Shown here one piece after another: positions 1-11,875 of a DNA stretch of 64,000 nt. Origin of the DNA: Triticum aestivum (Eukaryota > Streptophyta > Magnoliopsida > Poales > Poaceae); assembly GCF_018294505.1 (NCBI RefSeq), contig NC_057812.1:62965025-63029024 (forward strand), read 5' to 3'. A program made the translations under genes and the position numbers. Position 1 is the stretch's first letter; each line of letters begins with the position of its first letter. A model generated the notes under the pieces. It made no database searches. It was not told where the DNA came from and worked only from the letters and a program-made list of their open reading frames with translations.

Positions 1-2227
1 TAAAATCCACAGGCTTAGCATCCACGCCTTGTGCATCCAACTCCTCACTATCCTTACCTTCCAAGTGATTGGGATCCTTATCATCCAAGTTTTTGGCATG
101 GAAGTCCACACCATCCTTGCCTTTCAAGTCATTGGGATCCTCAGCATCCATGCTTTTTGCATACAAGTCCTTAGCATGTTTACCTTCCAAGTCATTGGGA
201 TCCTCAGCATCCAAGTTTTTTGCATGCAAGTCCTCAGCATCCTTACCTTCCAAGTTATTGGGATCCTCAGCATCCAATTTTTTTGCATGCAAGTCCTCAG
301 CATACTTACCTTCCAAGTTATTGGGATCCTCAGCATCCAATTTTTTTGCATGCAAGTCCTCAGCATACTTACCTTCCTTACCTTGCAATTCTGTAGCATC
401 CCTGCCATATGGGACTTTATAATATGGGGCTTTGCGCAAGACTCCAAACATGACCAAACCATCACATGCTACCCGGTCCATGACCTGCCAATTTGTCCCT
501 TCGACAATCTGATGCTTTACCTTTGGAAACATCACAGTTGTATAAATATAAGAGGCAGCAATCTGCAGAGGGTGTGCATTCAGCTTAGTAAAGGGTATCG
601 TATGTGTTGCTACTGCGTCTAATGTTGCTTCATTCTTACGCATTATGGATACACAATGCTCAACATGCTACAACAAATCAACAAGCTGCATCTTCCTCTT
701 TAGGTGCACATGAAGCCTTGAGTTGAGAGACTCACTCATGTGATTACTCATCATGCCTAGGAAATATCTACCCTCTGTGTACGCAGCAACCCATTTGTGT
801 CGCAGCTCGTACATCCTGTTAACCCATGACGACCTCTTCCCCGTTGGTTTTATTTTGAACCGAACCTTATAAGCCTCCCATATTTTCTCAAACTCATCAA
901 CATCCCAATAAAGGTAAATGAATTCCCTAAATTCCTCAAGCTTTATCTTGCGGAGGTGCATCACCATATTCTCCTCGATATGCGACATGCACAAACGATG
1001 ATATGTTCCAGTCCAGACAGTAGCTATTGCTTTAGCCATTGAACCGTCGCCATCGGAGATTGCTGAAATGGGTGCCTTCTGGGACATTGCCTCCAAAAAT
1101 ACATGAAGAAGCCACTAGTATGATGCAACTGTCTCATCTGACACAAGACCGACCCCAAACAAAACTGTGCTGCGGTGATGGTTCAAACCAACAAATGGAA
1201 CAAACAAAAGCCTATACTTGTTAGATCGATATGTACTGTCGAACACCACGACACCAAGAAAGGCAACATAGTCAATCCGGGATTGTGAATCAGCCCAGAA
1301 TATGTTCCTCAAATGGCCTTCTTTGTCTTTTGTGTATTTGAAAAAGAATTCCATGTCTGCTTTTTTCTGTGCAATCATATAGGTGAGCAAATATCTAGCG
1401 CCACTTCATTCTATCTTGCGCTTCTTTTGGATTGAAACATGGTTGTATAGATCTCGATCTATAAATCCAAGCTTGTCGGGACCTCCGGCATTCTTCTCCA
1501 TTACATTCATAATCTGATGTGTTCGAAGTCCACCGATAGCATACTCGATGACATCGGCCTTTTGTGCGTCATTCATTCTATGATGAGCCGATAAGTAGGG
1601 AGTCGGGTCAGCAGGGACAAACAGATGGTTATGCTTGTCCACAAAATTCTTGACGAACGAGAGGCCACTGCTATCTTGTAGCTCAACCTAAAAAAGAGCC
1701 GGACGGCCACACCGAGAAAGACCCCTCGGTGTTCCCTTTCTTTCAGCTCTGTTAAAGTGCTTAATGGCCCGCCATCCTTGTTTGCAGCACTTGTATGTCC
1801 TTCTGTATGCATTTTGTTTCGGACCCGCACCCCTGTACTTCAGATCATCCTTTCTAAATCCAAATACTTTTTGTCTCGCATAGCCTACGTAGAACATGTA
1901 GGCTTCTTCCTCAGTACGGAAAGTCTTATTCACAATCTCTAAGTATTCCACACACTCATTCAGGTCCGAACCAGCCATGCCTTTATTATCAATTCCTTTA
2001 CCTTGCATGTGTACATCATCCATGTCTATGCCATCCTTGCCTGCATCCTCGTTATCCTTATCATCCATGCACATACCATCATTTGCTTTGGGGTCCATGG
2101 CGACGAAATCATTGTCCTTATCATCCATGCATTTGCCTTCGTTGCCTCTATGACCCATGTCCTTGTCATCCTTGCCTGTATCACCCAAGTTTTTGCCATC
2201 GTTGCTTTTATCATCCATGTCGTTATG
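1..2227 (-). pseudogene. FAR1/FRS-like protein, copy 1 (pseudogene, runs off window)
   Basis: Relatives are plant transcription factors domesticated from MULE transposases. On the minus strand an acidic N-terminus rich in MDDKDN-type repeats starts at the ATG at 2218, behind a candidate splice acceptor (2228-2234). It is followed by a FAR1 DNA-binding domain (about 1930-1700, motif EEEAYMFYVGYARQK) and a MULE transposase domain (about 1290-900; motifs DSTYRSNKY, GLNHH, SDGDGSMAKA, CMSHIEENM). Then come a linker and a 21-residue minisatellite. Stops shared with the other copies lie at 1688-1690 and 668-670. Private stops are TGA at 1406-1408 and TAG at 1115-1117. The SWIM domain and tail are beyond the left edge. 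The native promoter is absent because the unit junction cuts the first intron at 2781. Family call is firm; non-functionality is well supported. Confidence 0.85.
63..377 (-). repeat. 63-bp coding minisatellite, five units
   Basis: Five head-to-tail 63-bp units encode 21-residue repeats of the type EDLHAKKLDAEDPNNLEGK in FAR1-like copy 1. The fourth and fifth units are nearly identical. The other two gene copies have four units. Confidence 0.9.
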
Positions 2228-2781
2228 CTGCCAGCGAAAACAGATAGTCAATGTTATGGATGGATATCATACGTTACCGAAATTATGCACTACTCTGCTT
2301 AAATAATTGATTTAATTTTTCATATTGGATTCATGTACCTAACTCAGTCCTTGAAAAGCTGTAAGTAAATATGCCCTGACTAAATCCAGAAATTTGTAAT
2401 TGATTGTACTAGCTCTAACTAATGATCTCCTAACTAAATCCAAAGTCGACGAGTCCTTCAAATTCCTTGATAGATCCAACCTGATAGATCTATTATCTCC
2501 AAACTCCATTCAAAATTATGTCCTAACAAAATCAAAATTATCTCCTAACAAAATCCAAAAGTATCTCCTAACTAAATCCAAATTATCTCCTAACTAAATC
2601 CAAAATAAGTCCAAACTCCATACGAAATAATTATCTCCTAACTAAATCCAAAATATCTCGAAACTCAATTCAAAAGTATCTCGTAACTAAATCAAAAATA
2701 ACTTTCTTTGAATCCAAATCTGCTCACAACTTTCTCATTCCACACAACCCTAACTAAGTCCATCAATATGTCCTAGCCACA
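2228..2781. other. First-intron remnant of FAR1-like copy 1, AT-rich short repeats
   Basis: No coding signal. Between about 2400 and 2780 a short AT-rich motif (CTCCTAACTAAATCCAAA and variants) recurs in direct orientation. In copy 3 the matching sequence lies inside the putative first intron; here that intron is cut at 2781. Confidence 0.55.
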
Positions 2782-3917
2782 TCCAAATCTGCTGTAATCA
2801 CCACCCCTCATCACTGCTCAATTTATCCTCTAATCACCCCTCATCATTCCAAATCATCTAACTTCCCGAACGGTCACCCATCCACCCACTCCCCCAGCCT
2901 GAGTACGCTTAACTTCCGGGTTCTATTCTCTCTCGTTTCCAAGTCTGCACTTGTTGTTTTCCTGACAATAGTAAGATGTCAATCCTATTAACCTTGATGA
3001 ATTTTGCTTGAGCATGAAGTGACACATTTCACTGTTTGAGTTTGAAACTATTGTTTTAAAAAACAATAATTATTTAGTAACACTAATATTTCTTGAATAA
3101 TTACTTTGACCATTGTTTGACCACAGTTTGACCAGATTTGACCAAAATGCAAAATAACTGAAATAATTATTTAGTAAGACTAATATTCTAGAATAATTAG
3201 TTTGACCATTGTTTGACCAGATTTGACTAGTAATTTTTCCGATTTTTTCCACTCTAGATCTTAAAAGCACCGTAACTTTTTTTCTGTTAGTTTTTTGAGG
3301 ATTTTGAAAATGTTAACGGGGTTCCCCTAGTTAAATTCGCATGTAACTTTTCGAGTAGATGATTTTTCATATAAAAAACTATTTAATCCGAGTTCGTATG
3401 CCAAAGTTATGCCCATTTTACAAATTCCTGAGAGATTTTGCAAATAAAGTCGAACTTCATATTTGTAAATTTTCCCAACAAGTAGACCACATATCACATG
3501 GGAAACTTATTTTATTTTATTTTTTTGACATTTCCATCATTTTCTTTTGTTTTTTTCTAAAACTAAAAAGGCGGTCCATGGGCGGGGGGGGGGGGAGTTT
3601 GAAAATGGCACCTTTAGTACCGGTTCGTGCCATGAACCGGTACTAATGCCTCAAAACCCATTAGTACCGGTTGGTGGCACCAACCGGTACTAAAGGTCTA
3701 ACCTTTAGTCCAGGTTGGTGCCACCAACCGGGACTAATGGGCATCGCACCCTTTAGTCCCGGTTCATGGCATGAACCGGACTAAAGGGCCCAGGTGAACC
3801 GGGACTAATGCCTTAGCCGCACGAACCGGGATAAATGCTGACATTAGTCCCGGTTCTTGACTGAACCGAGACTAATGTGAAAACTGCTCTGGACCAAAGC
3901 CCTGTTTTCTACTAGTG
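2782..3917. mobile_element. CACTA transposon end fragment, unit 2
   Basis: The right terminus reads as an inverted CACTA TIR: its reverse complement begins CACTAGTAGAAAACAG and ends at 3917. About 3609-3860 holds inverted subterminal repeats of the TTAGTACCGGTT / TTAGTCCCGGTT type, a hallmark of Triticeae CACTA ends. Upstream are repeated TTTGACCATTGTTTGACC blocks and an AT-rich tract, as in CACTA internal non-coding DNA. No left TIR or transposase is present, so this is a truncated end. Its left limit coincides with the tandem-unit junction and is not independently defined. Confidence 0.6.
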
Positions 3918-4677
3918 TAAGGAGAACATGATCTCTACTTTGACAAGACGTGTCAAGAAACCGCCTCGCTTTATGTCCGGGGCCGGTTAAAGAAAAACGA
4001 TTCTAATGATTACCGGGTCGTGGCGTGATGTCATGCTGCCAAAACGCGTCAGCAAATTAGATTTGTGGAAATATTATTCTATCTACAGTGGTATGCGGAA
4101 CTTATTTTGTAAGGTCGGGCACTATCCTTGTATTCAAACTCTTCCGTGGTGTATTCGGAGGAGGAAGCCGCCTTGCAATGCCGAAGACAACACTGCGCGT
4201 CGGACTCATCGTCATTGAAGCCTGGTTAGTGGGTCTCCGGGCAGCCGGACCATATCCTTTGGCCGTATTGTTGGACTATGAAGATACAAGATTGAAGACT
4301 TCGACCCGTGTCCGGATGGGACTCTACTTGGCGTGGAAGGCAAGCTAGGCAACACGGATATGGATATCTCCTCCTTTGTAACCGACCTTGTGTAACCCTA
4401 GCCTCCTCCGGTGTCTATATAAACCGGAGGATTTTGGTCCGTAGGACAACATACAATCATACCATAGGCTAGCTTCTAGGGTTTAGCCTATCTAATCTCG
4501 TGGTAGATCTACTCTTGTAATACTATCAAGAACAATCAAGCAGGACGTAGGGTTTTACCTCTATCAAGAGGGCCCGAACCTGGGTAATACATTGTGTCCC
4601 CTGCCTCCTGTTACCAACCGCCTTAGATGCACAGTTCGGGACCCCCTACCTGAGATCCGTCGGTATTGACACTGATA
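3918..4677 (+). mobile_element. 5'-truncated LTR retrotransposon 3' end, unit 2 (LTR start deleted)
   Basis: About 4226-4677 is most of one LTR, with a TATA-like TCTATATAAACC and the CTTGTAATACTATCAAG region. 3918-4225 is the internal sequence just before it. Compared with the intact unit 3 copy (LTR 29040-29506), about 31 bp covering the polypurine tract and the TG start of the LTR are missing at about 4226, and the terminal CA is mutated to TA. The rest of the element is absent. Ty3/gypsy is likely from overall resemblance; the family was not assigned. Confidence 0.65.
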
Positions 4678-5725
4678 GTAACCAACTCAATTAGCCACTT
4701 GTCTGTGATGTTGGAGAACATGAACTTACTTCACTTTTTCCTGGTACTACTTAACCACACAAAATAAAGACTAAAATAATTCCTAAAAACTCTGATATAT
4801 TGTACGCCCTCACATTTATAATCTTTAAAATATGAACTAATTTAGGCAACAGAATTAAGAGTTTATTGTTATTTCCCTACAAAGATACAAATATTTGGAT
4901 CAAAATTTCATATTCTGCAAAAAAACACCGCAGTAAATATTATTCTGAGAAATTAGTTGACTTGCAATCTAGGACTACAAGTTAATGTCTGCCTTACTAA
5001 ACCCAACCTAATTTCGGCCTAAAAAGTAATTTAATCCACTAGCCCAACTTATATGTTTTGAGCCCACCCTCTGGTTTCTGCCTGGATTCGCCACTGCACA
5101 AGGCCAATATTTTTTAAAGTTTTTAAAGGACTGTTTGCTGAAATTTGCTACTATTGTGTTACAAATCTGCACTTGTTCATTGTTATGAAAACCCTGGAAT
5201 ACCGAAACCCTAGAAAAAAATACCCAGCTAGCCACCGATGCAGAAAACTTCCTTCAATCGCTGCGTTTGAAAATCATATCCAACTCCCGAAACGGCAACA
5301 CAACAAGGAACAATGAAGTCCAAGATTACAAGTTAGGGTTTCTCACTTCACCTAGTCGCCGGGAGTCGCTAGGTGCTTGCTGGCGGCCTCCCAATCTCAC
5401 TCCGTGCTCTTCTACTCCAACCATCGAGAGCGGCCAGGCGAGTAGGTGGCGGGCTCGCAGCGTGGTGGTTTGTAGGGAGGGTGGGGGTGAGGGGGGCGGG
5501 GGTGTGTGGGCGATGGGGGTGATGGCACAGACCCTATCCATGTCAAGCACAGAAAATAACGCCCCGTGGGTCCAGTTCGTAAAGAAACAACCACACAGGC
5601 CCATATGCCGCTTACCAGTCACAAAGTAAAACCCTATGTTACTAATAAAAAACACAAAGCAAAATCCTTTTGTCTAAAAAAGAATAACAAAGGAAAATCG
5701 TAAAAAAAAGAGGGAAATCCTTTTT
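4678..5725. other. Intergenic, no recognised gene (unit 2)
   Basis: AT-rich sequence to about 5250. A GC-rich G-run tract follows at about 5440-5530, then an A-rich stretch. Open frames here are short, overlap on both strands and show no family resemblance. Possible old TE remnants; nothing definable. Confidence 0.4.
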
Positions 5726-7398
5726 GGGTGAGTTCAGGTGAACGTGATGGTGAGAGGCCCAAGGAGGAGTTTTGTGCGTTTACAACACCTTTGTTTTAGA
5801 GGGGAAAAATGCACCTTACAATGTGAAATTATAAAATTGTTATTAATAAGTGCTGAAAATTCCTTATTTATAAAAAATGTTTCTTTCCAGAAAAAACAAA
5901 CTTCAATAATGGGGGTAGGTAATTGCGTCGCCTTTCTCGCCCCCCCCCCTTGCATATTCGGGCCATTTGCCGCATTTCTATGGTTGTAACCTCAAAAGTT
6001 CAAGATCTTATGCGGCCACCATGAAATCATAGCAGGGAATGGGATGAGTGCCCCATGTTAAGCTCTTTGGTCCATATATGTGCCATATGCTACCAACGGG
6101 AGGCGCGGCCTCGAAGCCGTTCTCTACGGCTATGATGCCCGTCTGCTGTCATTATAATCAATGCAAAATCGTGAGGGGCTAAAAATTCACTGGACCTGGT
6201 GTGGTGTCATCGTACAACCCCTAGAGGGTGTGGTAAAACATCGAGAGCGACATGCATTGTCCCTCACATAGGCTGTGTGCAAAAGGGACCATATCGCATG
6301 TCGGATCAAGCCATCGAGAGAGAATGCGTCCGGCCTGTGAAAGGAGTGCGGGGTACGTTCCTTCATTTGCCTCAAATCTCGATGTCACGTGATGTTAGAC
6401 CTTGTAACCAATGCATGGCTCGTGCATCGCACTCAACTGGACCCACAACATGCATGTACACATGTCCACATATGAGTCTAAACGGCAGGGATGCATGGTT
6501 CGGGGACTGGCATAAGTGGTGTGAGTCCAGTTTGGATCTAGCTACCAAGAGGTAATGCATGAGTCTAAACGTCTACCAAGAGGATGCATGTCCACGTATG
6601 AGTCTAAACGTCCACGTGATGCTCCACATGTGGGTCTAGACGGCGGGTCTGCATGTGCTATGGATATAGCTACCAAGAGGTAACACGTCCGGTTTGTGTC
6701 TAGGCGGTGCTTCACGGGGCCTGGCGTGGTCTCGTCATATGACCCATGAAGGGTGTGGTCAAACACCGAGAGCGGCACGCATAAGCCCTAACACGGGCTA
6801 TGTGGAAGGCATGTCATATCGCATGCTGGATCTAGCCAATGGAGGGAACGAGTTCGGCATGCAAATGGAGTGCGGGGCCCGTTCCTTCATTTTCCTCAAA
6901 ATTCGTTGCCGCTTCATGTGGGCCCTATCCAAAAAGGCCCGTCCAGTGCATCACACATAGCTGGATTCACACCATGCATGCACACTTGGCCACGTAGACA
7001 CCCACCGTAAAACTTTAGCAAAGTTGACCCACACCATCCATCCACCCTTGACCCCACCTTGGTTCGTTGGATCTCCGATGAGTCCCTTCCCTCGGTATAC
7101 CAAGCATGTTAAAACGACACACAACTACACGTCTTGCACACCAAGATTGGCGCATCATGCACTAGTGCCAACAAACATATCCAGCTGAGCAGCTTTGCCC
7201 ATTATCTGGATCGAGGCGGCTAGCGGTGCATGTTGTCGGCCCGGTTGCCTAGCGGTGCATGCTATGGGTAGACATGAAACGCATCACATCGGATCAAGAT
7301 TCCCCTCTCTTGTACCGGACACCAGAGCAGCACACATGCATGGTAGAAGAATCTGCGCAGTTGATGTGGGAGCTTGGATGAGACACCATGGGATAGTT
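5726..7398. repeat. Degenerate ~1.75-kb repeat, copy R1 (unit 2)
   Basis: Shares an ordered set of landmarks with R3-R5: GTGAACGTGATGGTGAGAGG (start), TTCGGGCCATTTGCCGCATT (about 5960), TTAAGCTCTTTGGTCCATAT (about 6060), a GTGCGGGG/TTCCTTCATTT block (about 6350 and again 6870), and CTTGGTTCGTTGGATCTCCG (about 7060). An internal ~520-bp sub-repeat is visible (6190 versus 6715). There is no coding capacity. Not matched to a known family from memory. Confidence 0.6.
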
Positions 7399-7875
7399 GC
7401 ATGCTGAAATTCAAGATTTAGTGATAACAATATGAAAACGACAATTCAATTGTTTGTGCAGGTCTACAACATGTTTTAAGAAAAATGTGGAATATGACAC
7501 GTTCACATGCATTTTGGCAACAAGTGCACTTTTGGAGGGGGAAAACAGGTAGCCCCCAGGCCTCCCATGATTTTTGTTCCATGTATTTCGCCACAAATAT
7601 TGGATGAAAAAAGAAAAATGTATTTTCCCCTCAAAAAACGACTTGGGAAGAAAATCTGAAGTAACCATACTTAGCTACTCCGTGGAGGTTGTCCCTCGTG
7701 GGGAGATTCGATCTACCTCTCCTTGATTTTAGGGTGAGTTCAACGCGAACATGATGGTGAGAGGCTGAAGAAGGAGTGTTGTGCGTTTACAACAACCTTT
7801 GTTTTAGAGTTGTATAATAATAAATGAAAGAGAATATGTGAAAAACAAAAAGGAAAAAGGATATGCATACATGAT

Positions 7876-8067
7876 GGGCCAGCCCAACCATCTACAGGGA
7901 CGCGTGGTCCAGCACGCGGGTGAGGTTCGCCTGGGACAGCCCAACAAAATTTGGCCCAACGCTGAGACGCACCGGGCGCAACTAACGGGTGGTGGGAGTC
8001 TAGTCCCACCTTGCCAAGTGAGACGCGCACGCACCTACTTATATACGCGGCTCAGAGACCAATTGCA
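7876..8067 (+). promoter_or_regulatory. Monocot U-snRNA-type promoter module (Pol III spacing)
   Basis: GTCCCACCTTG at 8003-8013 resembles the plant upstream sequence element (RTCCCACATCG). TATATA begins at 8040, exactly 26 bases after the element; this short USE-TATA spacing is the Pol III (U6/U3-like) arrangement. Three GCCCA-type boxes upstream (about 7880, 7939 and 7952) resemble monocot-specific promoter elements. The predicted start is near 8067, and the first T4 run downstream is 8239-8242. The predicted ~170-nt transcript matches no small RNA I know: it lacks recognisable U6, U3, 7SL or U-snRNA sequence. It could also be a decayed relic or part of a TE. Present in unit 2 only. Confidence 0.45.
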
Positions 8068-8760
8068 TGAGCCTCTCTCACTGAAACAGCACGTTCCCTA
8101 TCCACTTTAGTGTATGTCGTGTTGGGCCTACTAGCAGGTGAAATCAACATCCCATGGGCCTGCATCCTGGTCCATATGGTTGGGTTTCTAGTCGTATGTA
8201 GGTCGTGGGGTTTGATATCTCCTGTTAGATGGTGGGCCTTTTCTTTTCCAAATCACCCAAATTTTTTTACAAAGTCACATCCATGTAATAAACATGATTA
8301 TCAAAGAAAATTCAGCAATAAATGAAGTTTACATTGTGCCCTTAAGGTAAAGTCAGAGGTATGTACCTGAGTTTCACTGAGCCACTATAAATTATATAAA
8401 ATTTTAAAAAATTGGAAAACTTTCAAATTCTGTCTATGTTTATGAAAAGATCATGTGTACAAAATTTCAGGTGATTTGGATGTGGTCGAAAAAACCACCT
8501 TGTTAGAAAAACTCGCTTAAGTGAGACCAAACGGTCTGTCTATAATGAAGTGATTTTTTTGACCATCTCCAAAATAACCCCAAATTTGTTGTACAAGGTG
8601 CCATAAATGTAACAAACAGGATATCCAAAAATCAAACTCAAAAAGTTTTAGGTTTATATTGTCCCCATATGAAAAATTTTGTGGTAAGGCAAGTGAGGTA
8701 GCTCTTGACCATAGCCATGGCATACAGTGTTCAAGATGGCCTCAAACCGTTCCCCTTTAG
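8068..8760. other. AT-rich unidentified insert inside R2
   Basis: Downstream of the promoter module there is no convincing ORF. About 8340-8720 is AT-rich and ends where R2 landmarks resume near 8760. It interrupts or replaces the middle of R2, so it may be part of an old mobile element, but no termini were found. Confidence 0.35.
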
Positions 8761-9176
8761 ACAAGTTGACCCACAGCATCCATCCACCCTTGATCCCACC
8801 TCGGTTCGTTAGTTCTCCAACGAGTCCCTCCCTCCGTAAGCCAAGCATGTCAAAGCGACACACGGCTACCCGTCTTGCATAGCGAGATTGGGCATCATGC
8901 ACTAGTGCCAGCAAACATGTCCAACTGAGCATCTTTGCCCATCGTGGACACTACCACATGGTCTAGTTCGAGATGGCTAGCGGTACATGTTGTCGGCTTG
9001 GTTGGCTAAGGGTGCATGATATGGGTCAACATGAATTGTATTGCATCACATCTAGATTCCCCTATCTGGTACCTGATGACAGAGGCCCGGAGCAGCATGT
9101 GCATGGTACAAGAATCTGCACGGTCGCTGGCAGAGCTTGGATAAAATAAATTTGACCATACTGACATGGGGTAGGT

Positions 9177-10650
9177 GCATGCTGAAATTCAATATTTAGG
9201 AATTGTTAACAAAATAAAAACGACAATTCAATTGTTTGTACTGGTGACACGCTCACATGCAATATGGATACAAGTGCACTTTTGGAGGGGGAAAATAGGT
9301 GCACTCATTCCACCATGCCTCCCACGATTTTTCTTCCATGTATTTCGCCACAATATTGGAGGAAAAAAAGAATGTGATTTTTCCTCAAAAAACGACTTGG
9401 GGAGAAATTCTCAACTAACCATATTTAGCTACTAGGTGGAGGTTGCCCCCCGTGGGGAGATTTGATCTACCTCTCCTTCATTTTAGGGTGAGTTCAATGT
9501 GAACGTGATGGTGAGAGGCTCAATGTGGAGCTTTGTGCGTTTACAACACATTTGTTTTAGGAAAAAATAAGCACCTTATAATGTGAAATTATAAAATCCT
9601 TATTAAAACATGCTAAAAATCCTTATTTTAAGAAACCTGTTTGTCTTGCCAGATAAAACAGACATAAAATTATGGGGATAGTTTATTGCATGGTGTTTCT
9701 CCCCCCTCCCTCCCATATTCGGGACATTTACCGCATTTCTAGGGTTGTAACATCGAAAGTTCAAGATCTACGGCGGCAACATGAAATTATAGCAAGCATT
9801 GGGATGAAAGCCCCATGTTAAGCTCTTTGGTAAATATATGCACCATATGCTACCAAAGGGAGGGGTGGCCTCGACGCCATTCTCTAGTCTATGATGCTCA
9901 TTAGCTGCCGTTATAATCCATGCAAATTATCGAGGGTCTGAAAATTCACGGGACATAACGCAAGTGTAATCATACGACCGCTAGAGGGTGTGGTCAAACA
10001 TCAAGAGCGGCATGTGTAGGCCCTCACGTAGGCAGTGGGCAACTTGGGCCATATCCCATGGTGGATCAAGCCACATAGTGGGAATGCATCCGTCCTGTGA
10101 AGGGAGTTTGGGACCCGTTCCTTCATTTGCCTCAAATCTCGTTGCCGCGTGATGTTAGACCTGGTAACCAAGGACCACCCCGTGCATCGCACTCATCTGG
10201 AACCACAACATGCATGCACACATGGCCACATATGAGTCTACACGGCGGGGATGCATGGTTCGGGGGCTGGCACAAGTGTCACGGGTCATGTGTCTAGGTG
10301 CTACTCCACTTGGGTCTAAACAGCGGGGGTGCATGGTTTGGATCTATCACGGGGCCTGGCGTGGTCTCATCATATGACCCATGAAGGGTATGGTCAAACA
10401 CCGAGAGGGGCATGAATAAATCCTCCCGCGGGTAAGTGTAAACAAGGCCATATCGCAGGTTGGATCTAGCCAATGGGAGGGAACAAGTCCGGCATGCCAA
10501 CGGTGTGTGGGCCTCGTTCCTTCACTTTCCTCAAAATTCAGTGCCGCTTCATGTGGGCCCTAACCACAAAGGCCCGTCCCGTGCATCACACTCACCTGGA
10601 CCCACACCGTGCAAGCACACTTGGCCACGTAGACACAAAGCGATAAACCT
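9177..10650. repeat. Degenerate ~1.75-kb repeat, copy R3 (unit 2)
   Basis: Carries the landmarks in the same order as R4: GCATGCTGAAATTCAATATT (start), CGTGGGGAGATTTGATCTAC (about 9458), TTCGGGACATTTACCGCATT (about 9718), TTAAGCTCTTTGG (about 9818), the TTCCTTCATTTGCC block (about 10120) and its sub-repeat (about 10515). The last two landmarks are missing and the sequence changes character near 10650. Confidence 0.55.
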
Positions 10651-11177
10651 TGACAATAGCTAGGGTTTAATAATTATCCGTTCATTTTACCTAATCGGTA
10701 CAATATAGCTAGCGATGAACAAAAAAGCTAGATGCCATGTGAAATTAAATATGCCAACTGTCCCTTCTATTATTTTTTTTCAGTAGTTCTCCCTTCTAGT
10801 ATTTAGTAGTACTGCGCAAAACAAAAAAAATGTCCCTCCTATTTTGTTGTTTTAAACACACTATTTTGGTGCTCAGTTTATGTTGCCACGTTTGTGGACC
10901 GACATTGTGCACTTTTTCTTCTGCTTGGTTGGTTGATTGGTTGGTTCGGGCAAATCTTTGGGTGTGCACGATGCCGTACACGTGCACGTTTCTACCTAAA
11001 TTTCAAAAGTGACGAATTGTGCGCGGCCTTGACCTCTCTTTCCCAAAGACATTGAATTTTCACTCCCCAAATCTTGCTCCCGCATCCAGCGTTCGATCGC
11101 CTCTGCCTATCCACCCACTTATTCATCGCCGCCCACTACTCGCCACTGCCAAAAAGCCCACATTCTTGCCGGCGAGG
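10651..11177. other. Intergenic / possible 5' flank of a small gene
   Basis: No ORF of note. The stretch from about 11030 becomes C-rich with TCGCC/CCGCC runs, as in grass 5' leaders, ahead of the ATG at 11178. No clear TATA box was identified. Confidence 0.3.
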
Positions 11178-11875
11178 ATGATCCTACCTGCCGGGGGAGG
11201 GTGCGCGGCTGATGCGCTCCATGCCGCGGATGTGGACCCCATGAAGGAACTAGTCGACAAGGATACCGCCACCACCGATTCGCAGCCGCAGCTGGTGCAA
11301 CACAGCACCAACGACGACCAATGAGTTAGTGTCTGCAGATATTAACCCTAGAATTTGCCTTCTCAAGGTTAACCCTAGAAATTGCTCTCTTGTTATTCCT
11401 CGCTATTCGTATAGATAATCGTACTATTCGCCTTTTTTTATTAATCGTACGGTTATCAGTCCTAGGGTATGCAAATTTAGATGAATGGATCATTTGTATT
11501 CCATTTTATGCTTGTCTTTCATATAACCAAAGTTTTAGGAAACCAATACAAAGAAAAAACAATCCATTTATGCCTGCCTTTGATATAATGTACAATTCGC
11601 TGGCATGAGATTTTTTTTTCTTCTAATACCAGATTGCAGATTTGGGAGAATGGGAGAACTACCTACAGCTAAGGGAAGCTTTCAGAAACAAAATCTTCAA
11701 GTGGCTCATGGCTGCAAAGATTGTGTACTGGCATAACAGTCGCTCTAAATGCCCGTTCTGCAGGAAAGAAAACAAGCATTCCAAAACCACAACAATTGCA
11801 ACTTACAGAAAGAGGTGGCATCTTAAGGAAAAACCTGCTGAGTTGGCCAACCAATTGGGGAGGGTGAAGACCTAA
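11178..11875 (+). CDS. Possible small two-exon gene or gene fragment, unknown product
   Basis: Not recognised. A first reading frame from the ATG at 11178 runs to 11321 and encodes about 48 residues, Ala/Asp-rich with no motif. A second open stretch at 11640-11875 follows a pyrimidine-rich tract and an AG at 11638-11639, fitting a splice acceptor. It encodes about 77 residues with WENYLQLREAFRNKIFKWLM, CPFCRKENKH (a CxxC...H arrangement) and a basic RKRWHLKEKP tail. The second frame lacks its own ATG, which supports exon status. The donor joining the two was not settled. It exists only in unit 2, because unit 3 has the deletion. It may be a captured gene scrap. Low confidence. Confidence 0.2.

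Larger units (their letters stand above)
1..2781. repeat. Tandem unit 1, right-hand tail
   Basis: Base 1 onward matches 24880 onward and 56598 onward almost base for base. The match to the third copy stops at 59313, which corresponds to 2781 here and 27590 in the second copy. Beyond that point the first two copies continue into a CACTA fragment, while the third enters unrelated DNA. I therefore read 2781/2782 as a unit junction. The rest of unit 1 lies left of the window. Confidence 0.85.
7399..9176. repeat. Degenerate ~1.75-kb repeat, copy R2 (unit 2, middle replaced)
   Basis: Begins with the GCATGCTGAAATTCAA landmark and GTGGAGGTTG-type block (about 7684), and ends with the CTCGGTTCGTTAGTTCTCC (about 8800) and CATCTTTGCCCATCGTGG (about 8930) landmarks. 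The middle third seen in R3 and R4 is missing. In its place, about 7810-8740 is unrelated DNA holding a U-snRNA-type promoter and an AT-rich stretch. Confidence 0.55.

Noticed and set aside
1757..2302. Plus-strand ORFs opposite the FAR1-like N-terminus and minisatellite (also 29-622 and copies)
   Set aside because: Antisense shadows of repetitive coding sequence.
2782..3917. Complete CACTA element containing the FAR1-like gene
   Set aside because: No left CACTAGTAG terminus exists in the window and the fragment stops at the unit junction, so enclosure of the gene cannot be supported.
5326..5655. Pro-rich 109-residue minus-strand ORF (also 30157-30486)
   Set aside because: Generated by a G-run tract; no conserved motif and open in several frames.
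8067..8242. Assigning the promoter at 8003-8045 to U6, U3, 7SL or telomerase RNA
   Set aside because: The downstream sequence lacks the conserved parts of each of these RNAs that I can recall.
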